Assembly (NCBI RefSeq): GCF_000003605.2 | Contig: NW_003149767.1 | Location: 469,481 to 480,238 of the forward strand | Direction: 5' to 3' | Origin: Saccoglossus kowalevskii | Lineage: Eukaryota > Hemichordata > Enteropneusta > Harrimaniidae | DNA: 10,758 nt | Part shown: one piece after another, positions 1 through 7,188 of the stretch | How positions within the stretch are numbered: position 1 is the stretch's first letter | Layout of the letters: each line of letters begins with the position of its first letter | Program-made: the position numbers and the translations under genes | Notes under the pieces: model-generated | What the model was told of the DNA's origin: nothing | Seen by the model: the letters and a program-made list of their open reading frames with translations, nothing else | Database searches by the model: none

Positions 1-1775
1 TACGTTTTGGCGGCTGTATTTTTTTTTAGAATCTCTTGACAATCTGATTTATTCCTACTTTTACATAAAATAAGCAGGTTAATAAATTGTATTTTTAATC
101 TGGTACGTTGGAAACAAGAACATCTTTTTATCTAACCCTAAGTATACATGACTGCTTTTAAACTGACATTATCCACTTACTTAGTGTTAAGTAGGTCTAG
201 ATGTATCGAACTTGAATAAGTGTTGCCCGATTTGTTTTCGCTATTAATTTCGACATAATGTGGATATTTAACAGAAAAAAATAGGAGCTATTTAAAATTA
301 TAATACCTTGCATTGCCCATTATTGAAACACCGCGCTGGCATTGGTAGATTCGTACCACGTTCGTTATCAGACTATAATGGTATAGTTATTGAAGCCAAG
401 GCACGAACAGACGAACGAGATTGTGTCAGCAATATTCAATGTTTCCTCTTATTTTTACGGATTCTAAAGACAATAAAGCCACTGTGATCTCCTTATGTTA
501 ACAAATGCACGTCATTTGCATTTGAAAACTCACTCTACACGCTTCTGCTAATGAACGTTCTACGTGTAACTGAAATACAACTGTGTATGCACGTGCTAAA
601 CATACTGTCAATTTCTTTTTTCTCAAGTAACCACTGTACATATATTAATTATTTCAGTATTTCGTTGTATTATAATTGCAATAAAGAGCACCGCACTAAC
701 ACGGTTCGGGAGGAAAAGTTCGCTTAAATAAGCAGACTACATATCGCCCATTATTCTGCACGTTGTCGTCCTTGGCCTGTTGTCCCGCAATAATGGACAG
801 TGAGCCATATGTTATTCCTTGAATAACAAAAAAAAACAACAACAAAAAAACAAGTAGATATTAGGAATAATGTTCATACATTTTAATGTTGCACACGCTA
901 AACAAATCATTTATAATAAATCATATTGAGATTAAGTTATCGCTTTTGTTTTACCAATTTGCAATATCTATGTTTATTTACTATGCTGACCTTGTATATT
1001 ATGAATGCGATAACATAGATTATTTATTGCCGGAAATTGGAATGTCATTATAAGAATGAATTTGAATAATATAATGTCATCACCATAAAAAAATAAAAAT
1101 ACAAAAACAGTTGTTGGCTCCAAATGCTTACGAACCTACAGCGTGCGTTTGTCTCGCATAACGAGCAACTTTGATAGAAGACTCGTCCATCTACGGTTCA
1201 CATAGATTTGCGTTTGTACATTTATAGCGAGTAATTGAATTGGGAACAGAGATAAATTGGATTTCTTTGATACGAGTAAAATATATTGTATACACAGTAG
1301 ATAAAACATGTCTTAATTCCCAATTATTTTCTAAACACGACAGGCCCACTTATCTCTATCAAGTATACTTACATCATTTAATCGTCTTACAAATTCAACT
1401 GCTTAACAAAAGAAGGATTACAAAGTGCCCGGTTTCCCGGTTGTACTTGTTAGATATTATTACGTCAATACATTTTGTGCACGACCTGTATATTAAGGCG
1501 ATCAAAGGTATGGTACCCCGTTGCCTTATGCATTTCTTAAACCCAACACGTAATCGCATACAGTTGCCATAAATTTGTCATGACGTTTTCATTATATAAT
1601 AATATAAGTGTACTCAATGCCTCACCATTTTCAATTCAACCAGCATTGTAATTCATCATTGAACCGATATGTATCTGTGTTAAAAACACGTAGCCCATTC
1701 AAATTTAATGATAGTAATTGTAAATTGATCTAAAATGTTCACTTAAATATTAATGGCGGTAAAAACTTATTGCTA
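1..1775. other. AT-rich non-coding stretch, no gene recognised
   Basis: I see no gene here that I can support. A 110-codon open frame on the plus strand (1240-1572, starting at TTG) has no recognisable domain, and its length is within chance for DNA this AT-rich. An A-rich, CAA-rich patch lies at about 826-853. On the minus strand, 307-372 is a 22-codon open stretch bounded by AG and GT splice-like dinucleotides; I treat that only as a finding. No tRNA T-loop signature or rRNA-like block was noticed. Confidence 0.6.
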
Positions 1776-2144
1776 TATTAATAGCACCACTTTCCTCAGT
1801 GCAAAGGTAGTTATCATTTCAACAACGGATATAACATTGTGATCAGGAACAAAAATGTTTCGCATACTAGCAACAATTTTAGTCCTCTTTCCAACAATCG
1901 ATATGTTCAGAACATCATATTTAAAAGTTAATTCTTCAGAGGGAATTGCAGAGAAACTTTTAGTGCCCAGTGCCACTCTACAATTGGAATTAAAACCCGC
2001 ATCTAAGTACCTTCTAAGTAGTTCTAATGTTTAAATACCAACACATTTCGTTATGACTTTTGTGTCTGTGCCATCATTTTCCTTCAGCGCTGGGGTTGTA
2101 ATTTTATCGAGAATTACAACATTACTGCACTCAATATAAACAAA
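1776..2144 (-). pseudogene. Coding-like fragment with one internal stop, possible hAT-type transposase end
   Basis: The minus-strand frame is open for about 123 codons, from the stop at 2145-2147 to the stop at 1773-1775. It is broken once by TAA (complement of 2031-2033). The conceptual peptide looks more protein-like than random AT-rich translation. The upper half contains ALKENDGTDTKVITKC and then LELLRRYLDAGF; the lower half contains SFSAIPSEELTF and ends near ITTFALRKVVLL. The order 'N..VAL....IP..E..F' followed by 'FA..K' faintly recalls the C-terminal dimerisation region of hAT transposases, but the signature serine-phenylalanine motif is not in its usual context, so the family is a weak inference. 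A host exon or a chance open frame remains possible. No initiating ATG is apparent. Confidence 0.22.
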
Positions 2145-2230
2145 CTAATGTTATTGTATACCTCGAAACTGCAAAATATATACCGCTGCTGCTAGGCTGG
2201 GCGTCATATTTGTTTCACTAACGCTGAATG

Positions 2231-2246
2231 ATATATATATATATAT
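2231..2246. repeat. (AT)8 microsatellite
   Basis: Eight uninterrupted AT dinucleotides are seen directly. It is a short simple repeat of a kind expected in AT-rich animal DNA. Confidence 0.9.
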
Positions 2247-2415
2247 TGCATAACATGGCAAAGAAAACCGAGGCACGATCTTGCACCTAAGATTAAGATA
2301 CTTTACACACAAAACACGTACTCTTATTCAGAGACCATTTTCACACCGATTTGTCGACTGATTCATTACATTGCATTATTCACATAGAAAAGCCACCGAT
2401 GCCAGTTCAATTTAT

Positions 2416-2736
2416 ATGAAAAGTAACAAACGAGATTATTTAATTCGATCTAAAAACGTTTGTTCAGTGGCTCTAGGGATATTCCTCTGTATTCTAATCT
2501 CATATATCATCACGTTCCTTGTCCATTTATTCCATTCATCAGCTTGGATGGCTTTTACTATACTTTGTAGATCAGACTGTCACCTCGAGGCTGTCACACT
2601 TCAGCAACTAGGCGCCGCTGCCCCACAAGTCCTTGAAAGCATGCCCTGTGTGTCAAAACATCCCTTGTACATAATAATTCAATACATGTCACTCTATAAT
2701 AGAGTTGGTCCGCCAATCACATTTATCTCCGTTTGA
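2416..2736 (+). CDS. Unassigned 106-codon ORF with a hydrophobic segment
   Basis: From the first ATG at 2416 the frame encodes 106 residues; it stays open upstream to about 2371. A stretch of about 24 residues (VALGIFLCILISYIITFLV and onward) would make one transmembrane helix near residues 20-43. It is followed by a cysteine-containing region with no domain I recognise. AATAAA lies at 2753-2758, about 17 bp after the stop, which would suit a polyadenylation signal. Against a real gene, an open frame of this length is near what chance gives in a 10.7-kb AT-rich window, the codons look unselected and there is no recognisable promoter. Confidence 0.12.
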   Translation: MKSNKRDYLIRSKNVCSVALGIFLCILISYIITFLVHLFHSSAWMAFTILCRSDCHLEAVTLQQLGAAAPQVLESMPCVSKHPLYIIIQYMSLYNRVGPPITFISV

Positions 2737-2803
2737 TATAATCAACAGTAGAAATAAAGTCTCTAGGGGTGGTATTGGCAGCGACACTAGCAAACATACA
2801 AGA

Positions 2804-2823
2804 TAGAATAAAATAGAATAAAA
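2804..2823. repeat. Two perfect 10-bp tandem copies containing AATAAA
   Basis: The unit TAGAATAAAA occurs twice head to tail. It lies about 70 bp downstream of the weak ORF at 2416-2736 and carries further AATAAA hexamers; with no supported transcript these are probably just A-rich sequence. Confidence 0.7.
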
Positions 2824-2860
2824 CTAAAACTATATAATATGCATTTGTTCAAATTGTTCC

Positions 2861-2874
2861 GTTGTCATGACAAC
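2861..2874. promoter_or_regulatory. Perfect 14-bp palindrome matching the RFX X-box consensus
   Basis: GTTGTCATGACAAC is its own reverse complement and fits every position of RYYNYYATRRNRAC, the X-box pattern bound by RFX/DAF-19 factors. X-boxes drive ciliary genes in animals and usually lie within a few hundred bases of the start. The nearest candidate start is the ATG at 3213, about 340 bp downstream, which is rather far. The match is seen directly; a regulatory role is inference. Confidence 0.35.
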
Positions 2875-3156
2875 CAACTTCCATCTATATGCCTCGGCGC
2901 TCATTTTTTTTTATAGCAACCGTATAAGGTTATTATGAACCTTAGTTCTTGAACGTATACACCTATATTCCGGTAAGCATAACAACTCATATACGCCCTA
3001 AGTCTAAACAAAGAGAATTATCATCATGCAAAGTATGTTAGCTTTACTGTCTTAGTGACGTTGAGTCACCTGGCAAGGTGATAAATCAAATATTTAGGAT
3101 TGAAAGAGAATAAATGTAGGAGTACGTTACAGTCGTATACTGGGTATTGCATTAAA

Positions 3157-3222
3157 GGGCGGTAGTCGTCGTGCCACGCATGCGCGAGATATATGGGTCT
3201 CAATAAACAAAGATGGCGACTT
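3157..3222 (+). promoter_or_regulatory. CpG-rich promoter-like cluster: GC box, NRF1-like, YY1-like
   Basis: Within 66 bp of otherwise AT-rich DNA there are three motifs. GGGCGG, a GC box, is at 3157-3162. CACGCATGCGCG at 3175-3186 matches the NRF1 consensus at 11 of 12 positions. AAGATGGCGAC lies at about 3210-3220, one base from the YY1 start-site motif AAGATGGCGGC. I count about 14 CpGs between 3157 and 3345, far above the surrounding sequence. In animals this combination marks housekeeping-type promoters, with the YY1 motif often overlapping the start codon, as here. The motifs are seen; promoter activity is inferred. Confidence 0.4.
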
Positions 3223-3509
3223 TCATTGTTGTGCAGATCAACGAGTACAATTTGAGACGTTACCAAGCTTTAATTGTGTATTTTTTAGGTGATTGGAAGG
3301 TATCGAAGGAGTCACCGGCGGTAATTAGAACAAGTCGCGCCCAGGTCAATCCTCATACATGTGTGATTTCCATTAGAAGAACGAACTGGATTGTGGGAAA
3401 ATCGATGTTTATCAACATAAATGTCGCATACCTGTTGTGCAAAGTCCTTGGTTTATTAGTTCCCTGGAACATAAAGCGATTCTGCAAAAGTGTTGGCGTT
3501 GATTTTTAA
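3213..3509 (+). CDS. Candidate host gene start: 98-codon ORF or first coding exon
   Basis: The ATG at 3213 sits in an AAAGATGGCG context directly after the promoter-like cluster. The frame runs 98 codons to TAA, and AATAAA follows at 3529-3534, about 20 bp after the stop, so a compact single-exon gene is conceivable. Alternatively only the first 29 codons are exonic: GGAAG followed by GTATCG at 3299/3300 makes a fair splice donor in phase 0, and the rest of the gene would lie to the right, placing the retrotransposon in an intron or downstream. The peptide (beginning MATFIVVQINEYNLRR) matches no family I know. It has no signal peptide or clear domain, although its C-terminal third is hydrophobic. 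Confidence 0.27.
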   Translation: MATFIVVQINEYNLRRYQALIVYFLGDWKVSKESPAVIRTSRAQVNPHTCVISIRRTNWIVGKSMFININVAYLLCKVLGLLVPWNIKRFCKSVGVDF

Positions 3510-3590
3510 ATACATGTGTCTTGTCTTGAATAAAAGAAGACTGGACCAACCGAGTTACGTACCAATACGTAGTACGTATGCAAATACTTT

Positions 3591-4171
3591 TTAGACGTTC
3601 AATAGAGACGGTACACGCCAACAATAACAGTGTGTATTAATCTTTTGTTTTTGCTGACTACAGTTTTGTATTAATAAGAATCTTAACTCAATATGAAAAT
3701 AAATAGGCGCGTTCTTATCAATGTACTGGGATACAATCAATGAAATATAATTACAGTAAGATACGTCACTCAATGATATACTAATCATTGTATGCACATT
3801 CATTAAAACTAAATGTCAGATGGCATCCATTTCAGGGATACCAGAGACAAGAGAAAAGAGACAGGCATTGAGCTCGCATGAGAAGTTTGCGGCATATCAC
3901 TTTCAATTTCAGGTGTCGTTAAAGTGAACCGATTACTTTGCATTACACCAACTCGGCAATAATTTCTGCCTTCTGGTATACTTTCAACGTTTGATGGCGC
4001 TTCAATAAATGAATGTCCAGCGCGAGTCCCATACTACACCACAAACTTAATCCATTTCATTGCAACAATGTTTGCGCTTCTTGGATGTCCGAAACATTGA
4101 ATGTTGTGCTTTTGTGCGGTTGAACATGAATCATCTCCCACACTAAATTCCCTTTTTGTGATTAGCTGATA
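3591..4171 (-). pseudogene. Decayed mariner/SETMAR-type transposase fragments
   Basis: Two minus-strand open stretches lie in a row. The first (4171 down to 3809, about 120 codons, one in-frame TAG at 4034-4036) contains AQKHNIQCFG, then HPRSANIVAMKWIKF, the stop, YGT, and later APSNVESI and VMQSNR. This order (Q/K-rich helix, F, P..., I...W..F...GT, then P.NVE and QS.R) resembles the DUF4817 helix-turn-helix at the front of mariner/SETMAR-like transposases. The second (3803 down to 3591, another frame) contains VSYCNYISLIV and YIDKNAPIYFHIELRFLL. That recalls the second catalytic-aspartate motif of DDE transposases (D..AP.H), with Tyr in place of His. The middle of the protein, including the first catalytic Asp, is not visible. 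No terminal inverted repeats were identified. The family call is inference; chance open frames are the alternative. Confidence 0.33.
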
Positions 4172-4449
4172 CTAGGTTTTCACTACTAGAATTACATATA
4201 TACATGTAATACTGTATCTAAGGATAACGCTTTAAGATAAAATGAAGATAACATGTCATGATATATATACGTTGAGAATGTTGGATATAGGAGCTTATCG
4301 AAATACGGTCATTATCTCCAACATTATATCCGCTACCAAATACCCTCGTTTGCCGTTTATAGCCCGACTGGCCCAGCCCTGGCAATTTTATCATATCCTT
4401 TTTATTCATAAATCGTGGTCCGGCGTGAAATTAATTTAGTTAATGTTAT
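4172..4449. other. AT-rich left flank of the retrotransposon
   Basis: Two overlapping open frames on opposite strands (about 4218-4439) show no protein-like features and are taken as chance. A small inverted repeat, ATTACAT/ATGTAAT with a 6-bp spacer, lies at 4191-4210. The last bases before the LTR read TGTTAT (4444-4449). Confidence 0.5.
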
Positions 4450-4788
4450 TGTAAGCTACCAGAGTATCCTATGGTTAGAGCGCCACCAGTAGCAGTAATC
4501 TATGATTAGTGCGGTTCGTGAATTGCGAGAGTCTCGTGTTTTGCGAGAACCGCCATTTTACTTTACTTGTTGTGCATTGAGTTCTACGTCAACAATACTC
4601 TAATATATTTCCCAGCGTGGTAAGTTTAGTTACATCAATTATTTAAGTTGTCTACTACAATGAGACTTATTCAAGATTATTGTGAGATATGAGTTTATAT
4701 TTCGCGTAAATTCAGTCAAGTTTACATTCATTGCGGTAGACTTCAAACTTGTGCAGTCTTTGCTGAATAGATCTCACGTTTGTCTGCA
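4450..4788 (+). repeat. 5' LTR (339 bp)
   Basis: It begins TGTAAGCTACC and ends TCTGCA, directly before the putative primer-binding site. Compared with the 3' LTR by eye there are about 18 substitutions, a 4-bp length difference around 4556-4566 and a 7-bp difference around 4635. No AATAAA is present inside; an AT-rich TAATATATTT at about 4600 is a possible TATA element, altered in the other LTR. An open frame runs from inside the LTR into gag, which I regard as chance read-through. Confidence 0.95.
4511..4553. repeat. Hairpin-forming inverted repeat in 5' LTR
   Basis: GCGGTTC (4511-4517) pairs with GAACCGC (4547-4553). Inside lies a second short palindrome, CGAGA-G-TCTCG, and TTGCGAGA occurs twice (4523-4530, 4541-4548). 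The whole block is identical in the 3' LTR (8450-8492) although the LTRs differ elsewhere. It could be an RNA stem-loop or a factor-binding site in the R/U3 part of the element; its role is not known to me. Confidence 0.6.
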
Positions 4789-4806
4789 TGGTGTGGCAAA
4801 TTTCAC
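4789..4806 (+). other. Putative primer-binding site
   Basis: The sequence immediately after the LTR's final CA begins TGGTGTGGC, as expected for a site complementary to a tRNA ending in CCA. Position and TGG start support the call. I cannot name the tRNA: beyond the first nine bases the sequence does not look like the complement of an ordinary T-arm, so the true match may be short or decayed. Confidence 0.4.
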
Positions 4807-4834
4807 ACGACTAATCAACCAAATTCATACTTCC

Positions 4835-5950
4835 ATGGAACAGGGTCAGTCTGAAGCATTAGATCAGCAACTAATATCACTAAACGAAGCAGTTGGCAAA
4901 TTCGTTGAGGTGCATGAACAAGTTAAGCTGAGAGGTTTCCTACACCTATCTCTTCACGACCAACTCCAGGTGACTCATCAGTATCTCCAGTGTTTGAGTC
5001 ATCCACGAGGGATATATTGGAATTATCCAGACAAAAGTACCAGTCACATCTGGATTCTATACGACTTCCACTTGCAGATCTCATCAAGTTTGATGGAGAC
5101 CCATTAAAGTACTGGCAATGTATGAGACTGTTTTCAACCATTGTGGATAAAGACACAGTATCAAATGAAGAGAAACTTACAGGATTGCTTAAGTAAAAAG
5201 TTGACCAAGCTAAGGATGCCATTTCACATTGTTTGTACAACTCTGATACAGCTGCTGGTTATGACGAGGCCATGACAATACTGAGCCATATACCATTGCT
5301 CAAGCCTAAATTATAAGCCTAAAGACATTAAAGATAACAACCAGTTACAGAGTTTTGCTGATACCCTTTCGCAGTTGTAGGGATACACTTAGAGCTATGA
5401 AGTGTGAAGATGAACTGAACTCGGGTCACACTCTACACAGTATAGTGGACAAACTACCGGATGACATAATGAGGAAATGGTTAACAAAGAACTTTGAAAT
5501 TACTGAGTCAGGACGTCTGCCTAAGTTGGATGACGTATTCAAACTTGTTAAAACGGAAGCAACAAAGAGATCTGATCCAGTCTTTGGAAATCTACTTACA
5601 TATGGTACATCATCTAAAACAAACTCTAGTCCAAACAACTTTAATACCAACCTTGCCAGCAAACCTAAGACAAGGCAGTCTTTTGCAACTTCATCGTCAA
5701 CAGAAACTAAATCTACCAAAGACACCAGTATTACATGTATAAAATGTAATGATACACATTATTTGAATCAATGTTCTGCCTTTAGTGCAATGTCAGTATC
5801 AGCACGATTGACATTTGTACGACAAAACAAACTTTGTCTTAATTGTTTTATGAAAGGTCACATAAGTGAGTTTTGTACACGCAATTGGGTATGTAAGGTA
5901 CCTGGATGTGGTAAAAAACAGTTGGCTTCACTCTGCTTTAGCAGCAAAGA
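4835..5950 (+). pseudogene. gag: BEL/Pao gag, frameshifted
   Basis: Gag is the structural protein that packages the element's RNA into particles. The likely start is ATG at 4835 (MEQGQSEALDQQ), giving an N-terminal helical segment. A frameshift near 4925-4935 leads to a Pro/Ser-rich linker and the DUF1759 region (RLPLADLIKFDGDPLKYWQ, about 5053-5109), which is interrupted by TAA at 5194-5196. Further shifts occur near 5295-5325 and near 5366 (one extra T). From 5355 the frame is open to 5957: the rest of DUF1759 (VDKLPDDIMRKW), a Ser/Thr/Asn-rich spacer, a first zinc knuckle CIKCNDTHYLNQC (5736-5774; one residue shorter between the second Cys and His than the standard CCHC) and a perfect CX2CX4HX4C knuckle (5835-5876). 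The final CK..GC.KK segment loses frame near 5915-5925. Gag and pol probably formed one polyprotein in the intact element. Confidence 0.92.
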
Positions 5951-6633
5951 ACAATGATCACAATAACAATCAACAAACTACCCAACTACATAAACAAGCA
6001 ACTGTGAGTGCACCAGCTACTAATGATCAACCACAAGTGATTCATGCCAATTCTACTCGAAAGTCAATTGACCCTCGACAAAGCAAGATCGCGTTACCCA
6101 TTATTTCAGTTGTAGTCTCAAACCCGACAACCAGTTGTCAATGCATGTTTTCGCTCTGTTGGACAGCAGCTCCAATGGTACGTTTTGCTCCAAAGGGTTG
6201 ATATCTGCCCTAAGGCTCAAAACACACAACGTGAACTTCAAGCTAAGCACACTGGAGTCTAAGAATCTCAACATCGACACTCTATCAGTGAACTTGCGAG
6301 TTGAGGATACAAAGCATCAGAGTGGATATCTTATCAATGGAGAACTGTGTCGTGTCGACAGAACATTAGCCTTGATAATTTAGTTTCATCGGAGGAGGTT
6401 TCCTCATGGCCTCATCTGCAAGACATGAAATCTGCGTGGCAGACATTGATTTATCTGATGAAGTTCACTCGCTAATTGGTCTTGACCAACCCGATATACT
6501 TGTCCCTCGTGAGATATGCTGTAGGAACTCAGGTGAATCTTATGCTACTTTGACTGGTCTGGGATGGGCACTCAACGGTCCAATATCCGATGGGCTCACA
6601 ACTATTTCAGCAAACTATGTCCATTCTAACCAC
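5923..6633 (+). pseudogene. pol: Pol protease region (DUF1758-type aspartic peptidase), broken
   Basis: This part of pol would cut the Gag-Pol polyprotein. An Asn/Gln/Thr-rich linker (5923-6060) precedes the peptidase domain, which begins around 6080 (SKIALPIISVVV). A frameshift near 6135 moves to the frame carrying the active-site segment HVFALLDSSSNGTF, with the catalytic Asp at 6162-6164. The Asp-Ser-Gly triad typical of the family is Asp-Ser-Ser here (GGC-type codon changed to AGC), which should impair activity. Two more shifts follow near 6360 and near 6425. The frame from about 6430 encodes the end of the domain, including HSLIGLDQPDILVP and TLTGLGWALNGPI, a conserved block between protease and RT in BEL/Pao elements. 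No frame spans the whole domain. Confidence 0.88.
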
Positions 6634-6860
6634 ACTCTACGTCTTGCAGTCGAGAAGTTCTGGAAGCTGAAAAATCCAGCATGTATCAATGACAACCTAC
6701 TGTCAGTTACTGATAAACATGTGATTAATTTATGGAACGAACATTCAATTAAAGATGGTGACCATTGCACTCTATCCATTCCATTCAAAGAGCATCCACC
6801 ACGTCTACCAAATAATTACACTGTGGCAAAGCACCGTTTAGACCTGTTGGGAAAACAGAA
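6634..6860 (+). pseudogene. pol: Reverse transcriptase N-terminal stub
   Basis: In the same frame as the end of the protease region, the sequence encodes LAVEKFWKLKNPACINDN, then LSVTDKHVINLWNEHS, CTLSIPFKEHPPRLPNNY and TVAKHRLDLLGK. This is the segment leading into the RT fingers in BEL/Pao pol. It stops there: none of the RT core motifs, including the YxDD box, follows, and a stop appears at 6874-6876. The truncation is an internal deletion, because downstream pol sequence resumes within about 20 bp. Confidence 0.88.
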
Positions 6861-7188
6861 GACCCACACGTTCTGACCCACATCAGTGGCAATTTGTTGA
6901 CTCTGTGAATAATCCGCTGATGATGTCCTGAGGTTTGATTTCGAGTGAGATCATTACAAGTAAAAGATGTAAAAATGGACCTACATATCTGCAGCAAACT
7001 AGAAAAAAATGGCCTACCCAACCAGTCCCACCTCACAATTTGACAGTCGTGACTAAAGAAATTGTTATGCAAGAAAGCCACCAAACGACTTCTTCAACCC
7101 ATTACCGTAGAGAAGCTACAAGAAGGGCAAACATTAATACTCAAATACGTGCAAGCTTCTTCCTTAACTCTTACTCGACTTAAGTTCT
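6861..7188 (+). pseudogene. pol: Post-RNase H linker remnant of pol
   Basis: Directly after the RT stub the sequence encodes SDPHQWQFVDSVNNP, matching the segment just after the RNase H domain in BEL/Pao pol, where it precedes a conserved Asp-Asp...Arg-Gly block. That block is scrambled here by a frameshift and a TGA at about 6929. CKNGPTYLQQTRKKWPTQ follows (about 6968-7021), the usual linker before the integrase. Next come further shifts and an amphipathic stretch in another frame (VEKLQEGQ..., about 7105-7185). GACCCACA occurs twice at the join (6861-6868 and 6875-6882), a likely trace of how the deletion arose. Confidence 0.8.

Larger units (their letters stand above)
2145..2860. other. 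AT-rich stretch with one weak ORF
   Basis: This interval contains a short AT microsatellite (2231-2246), the weak ORF at 2416-2736 and a perfect 10-bp tandem duplication at 2804-2823. A slightly GC-richer island lies at about 2580-2645. Nothing else is recognisable. Confidence 0.5.

Noticed and set aside
1240-1572. 110-codon plus-strand ORF
   Set aside because: It starts at TTG, has no recognisable domain, and its length is within chance for this base composition.
4191-4210. ATTACAT/ATGTAAT inverted repeat as a transposon terminus
   Set aside because: It is a short, AT-rich palindrome with no partner at the other end of the transposase-like remnant.
4682-4834. Gag reading frame appearing to begin inside the 5' LTR
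   Set aside because: The frame has no ATG before 4835 and passes through the LTR end and primer-binding site. The ATG at 4835 is the simpler start.
4923-5725. Minus-strand ORFs opposite gag (4923-5240, 5426-5725)
   Set aside because: They mirror real gag coding sequence on the plus strand and show no independent protein features.
6785-7084. 99-codon minus-strand ORF across the pol deletion join
   Set aside because: It lies opposite recognisable pol fragments and has no domain; it is a shadow frame.
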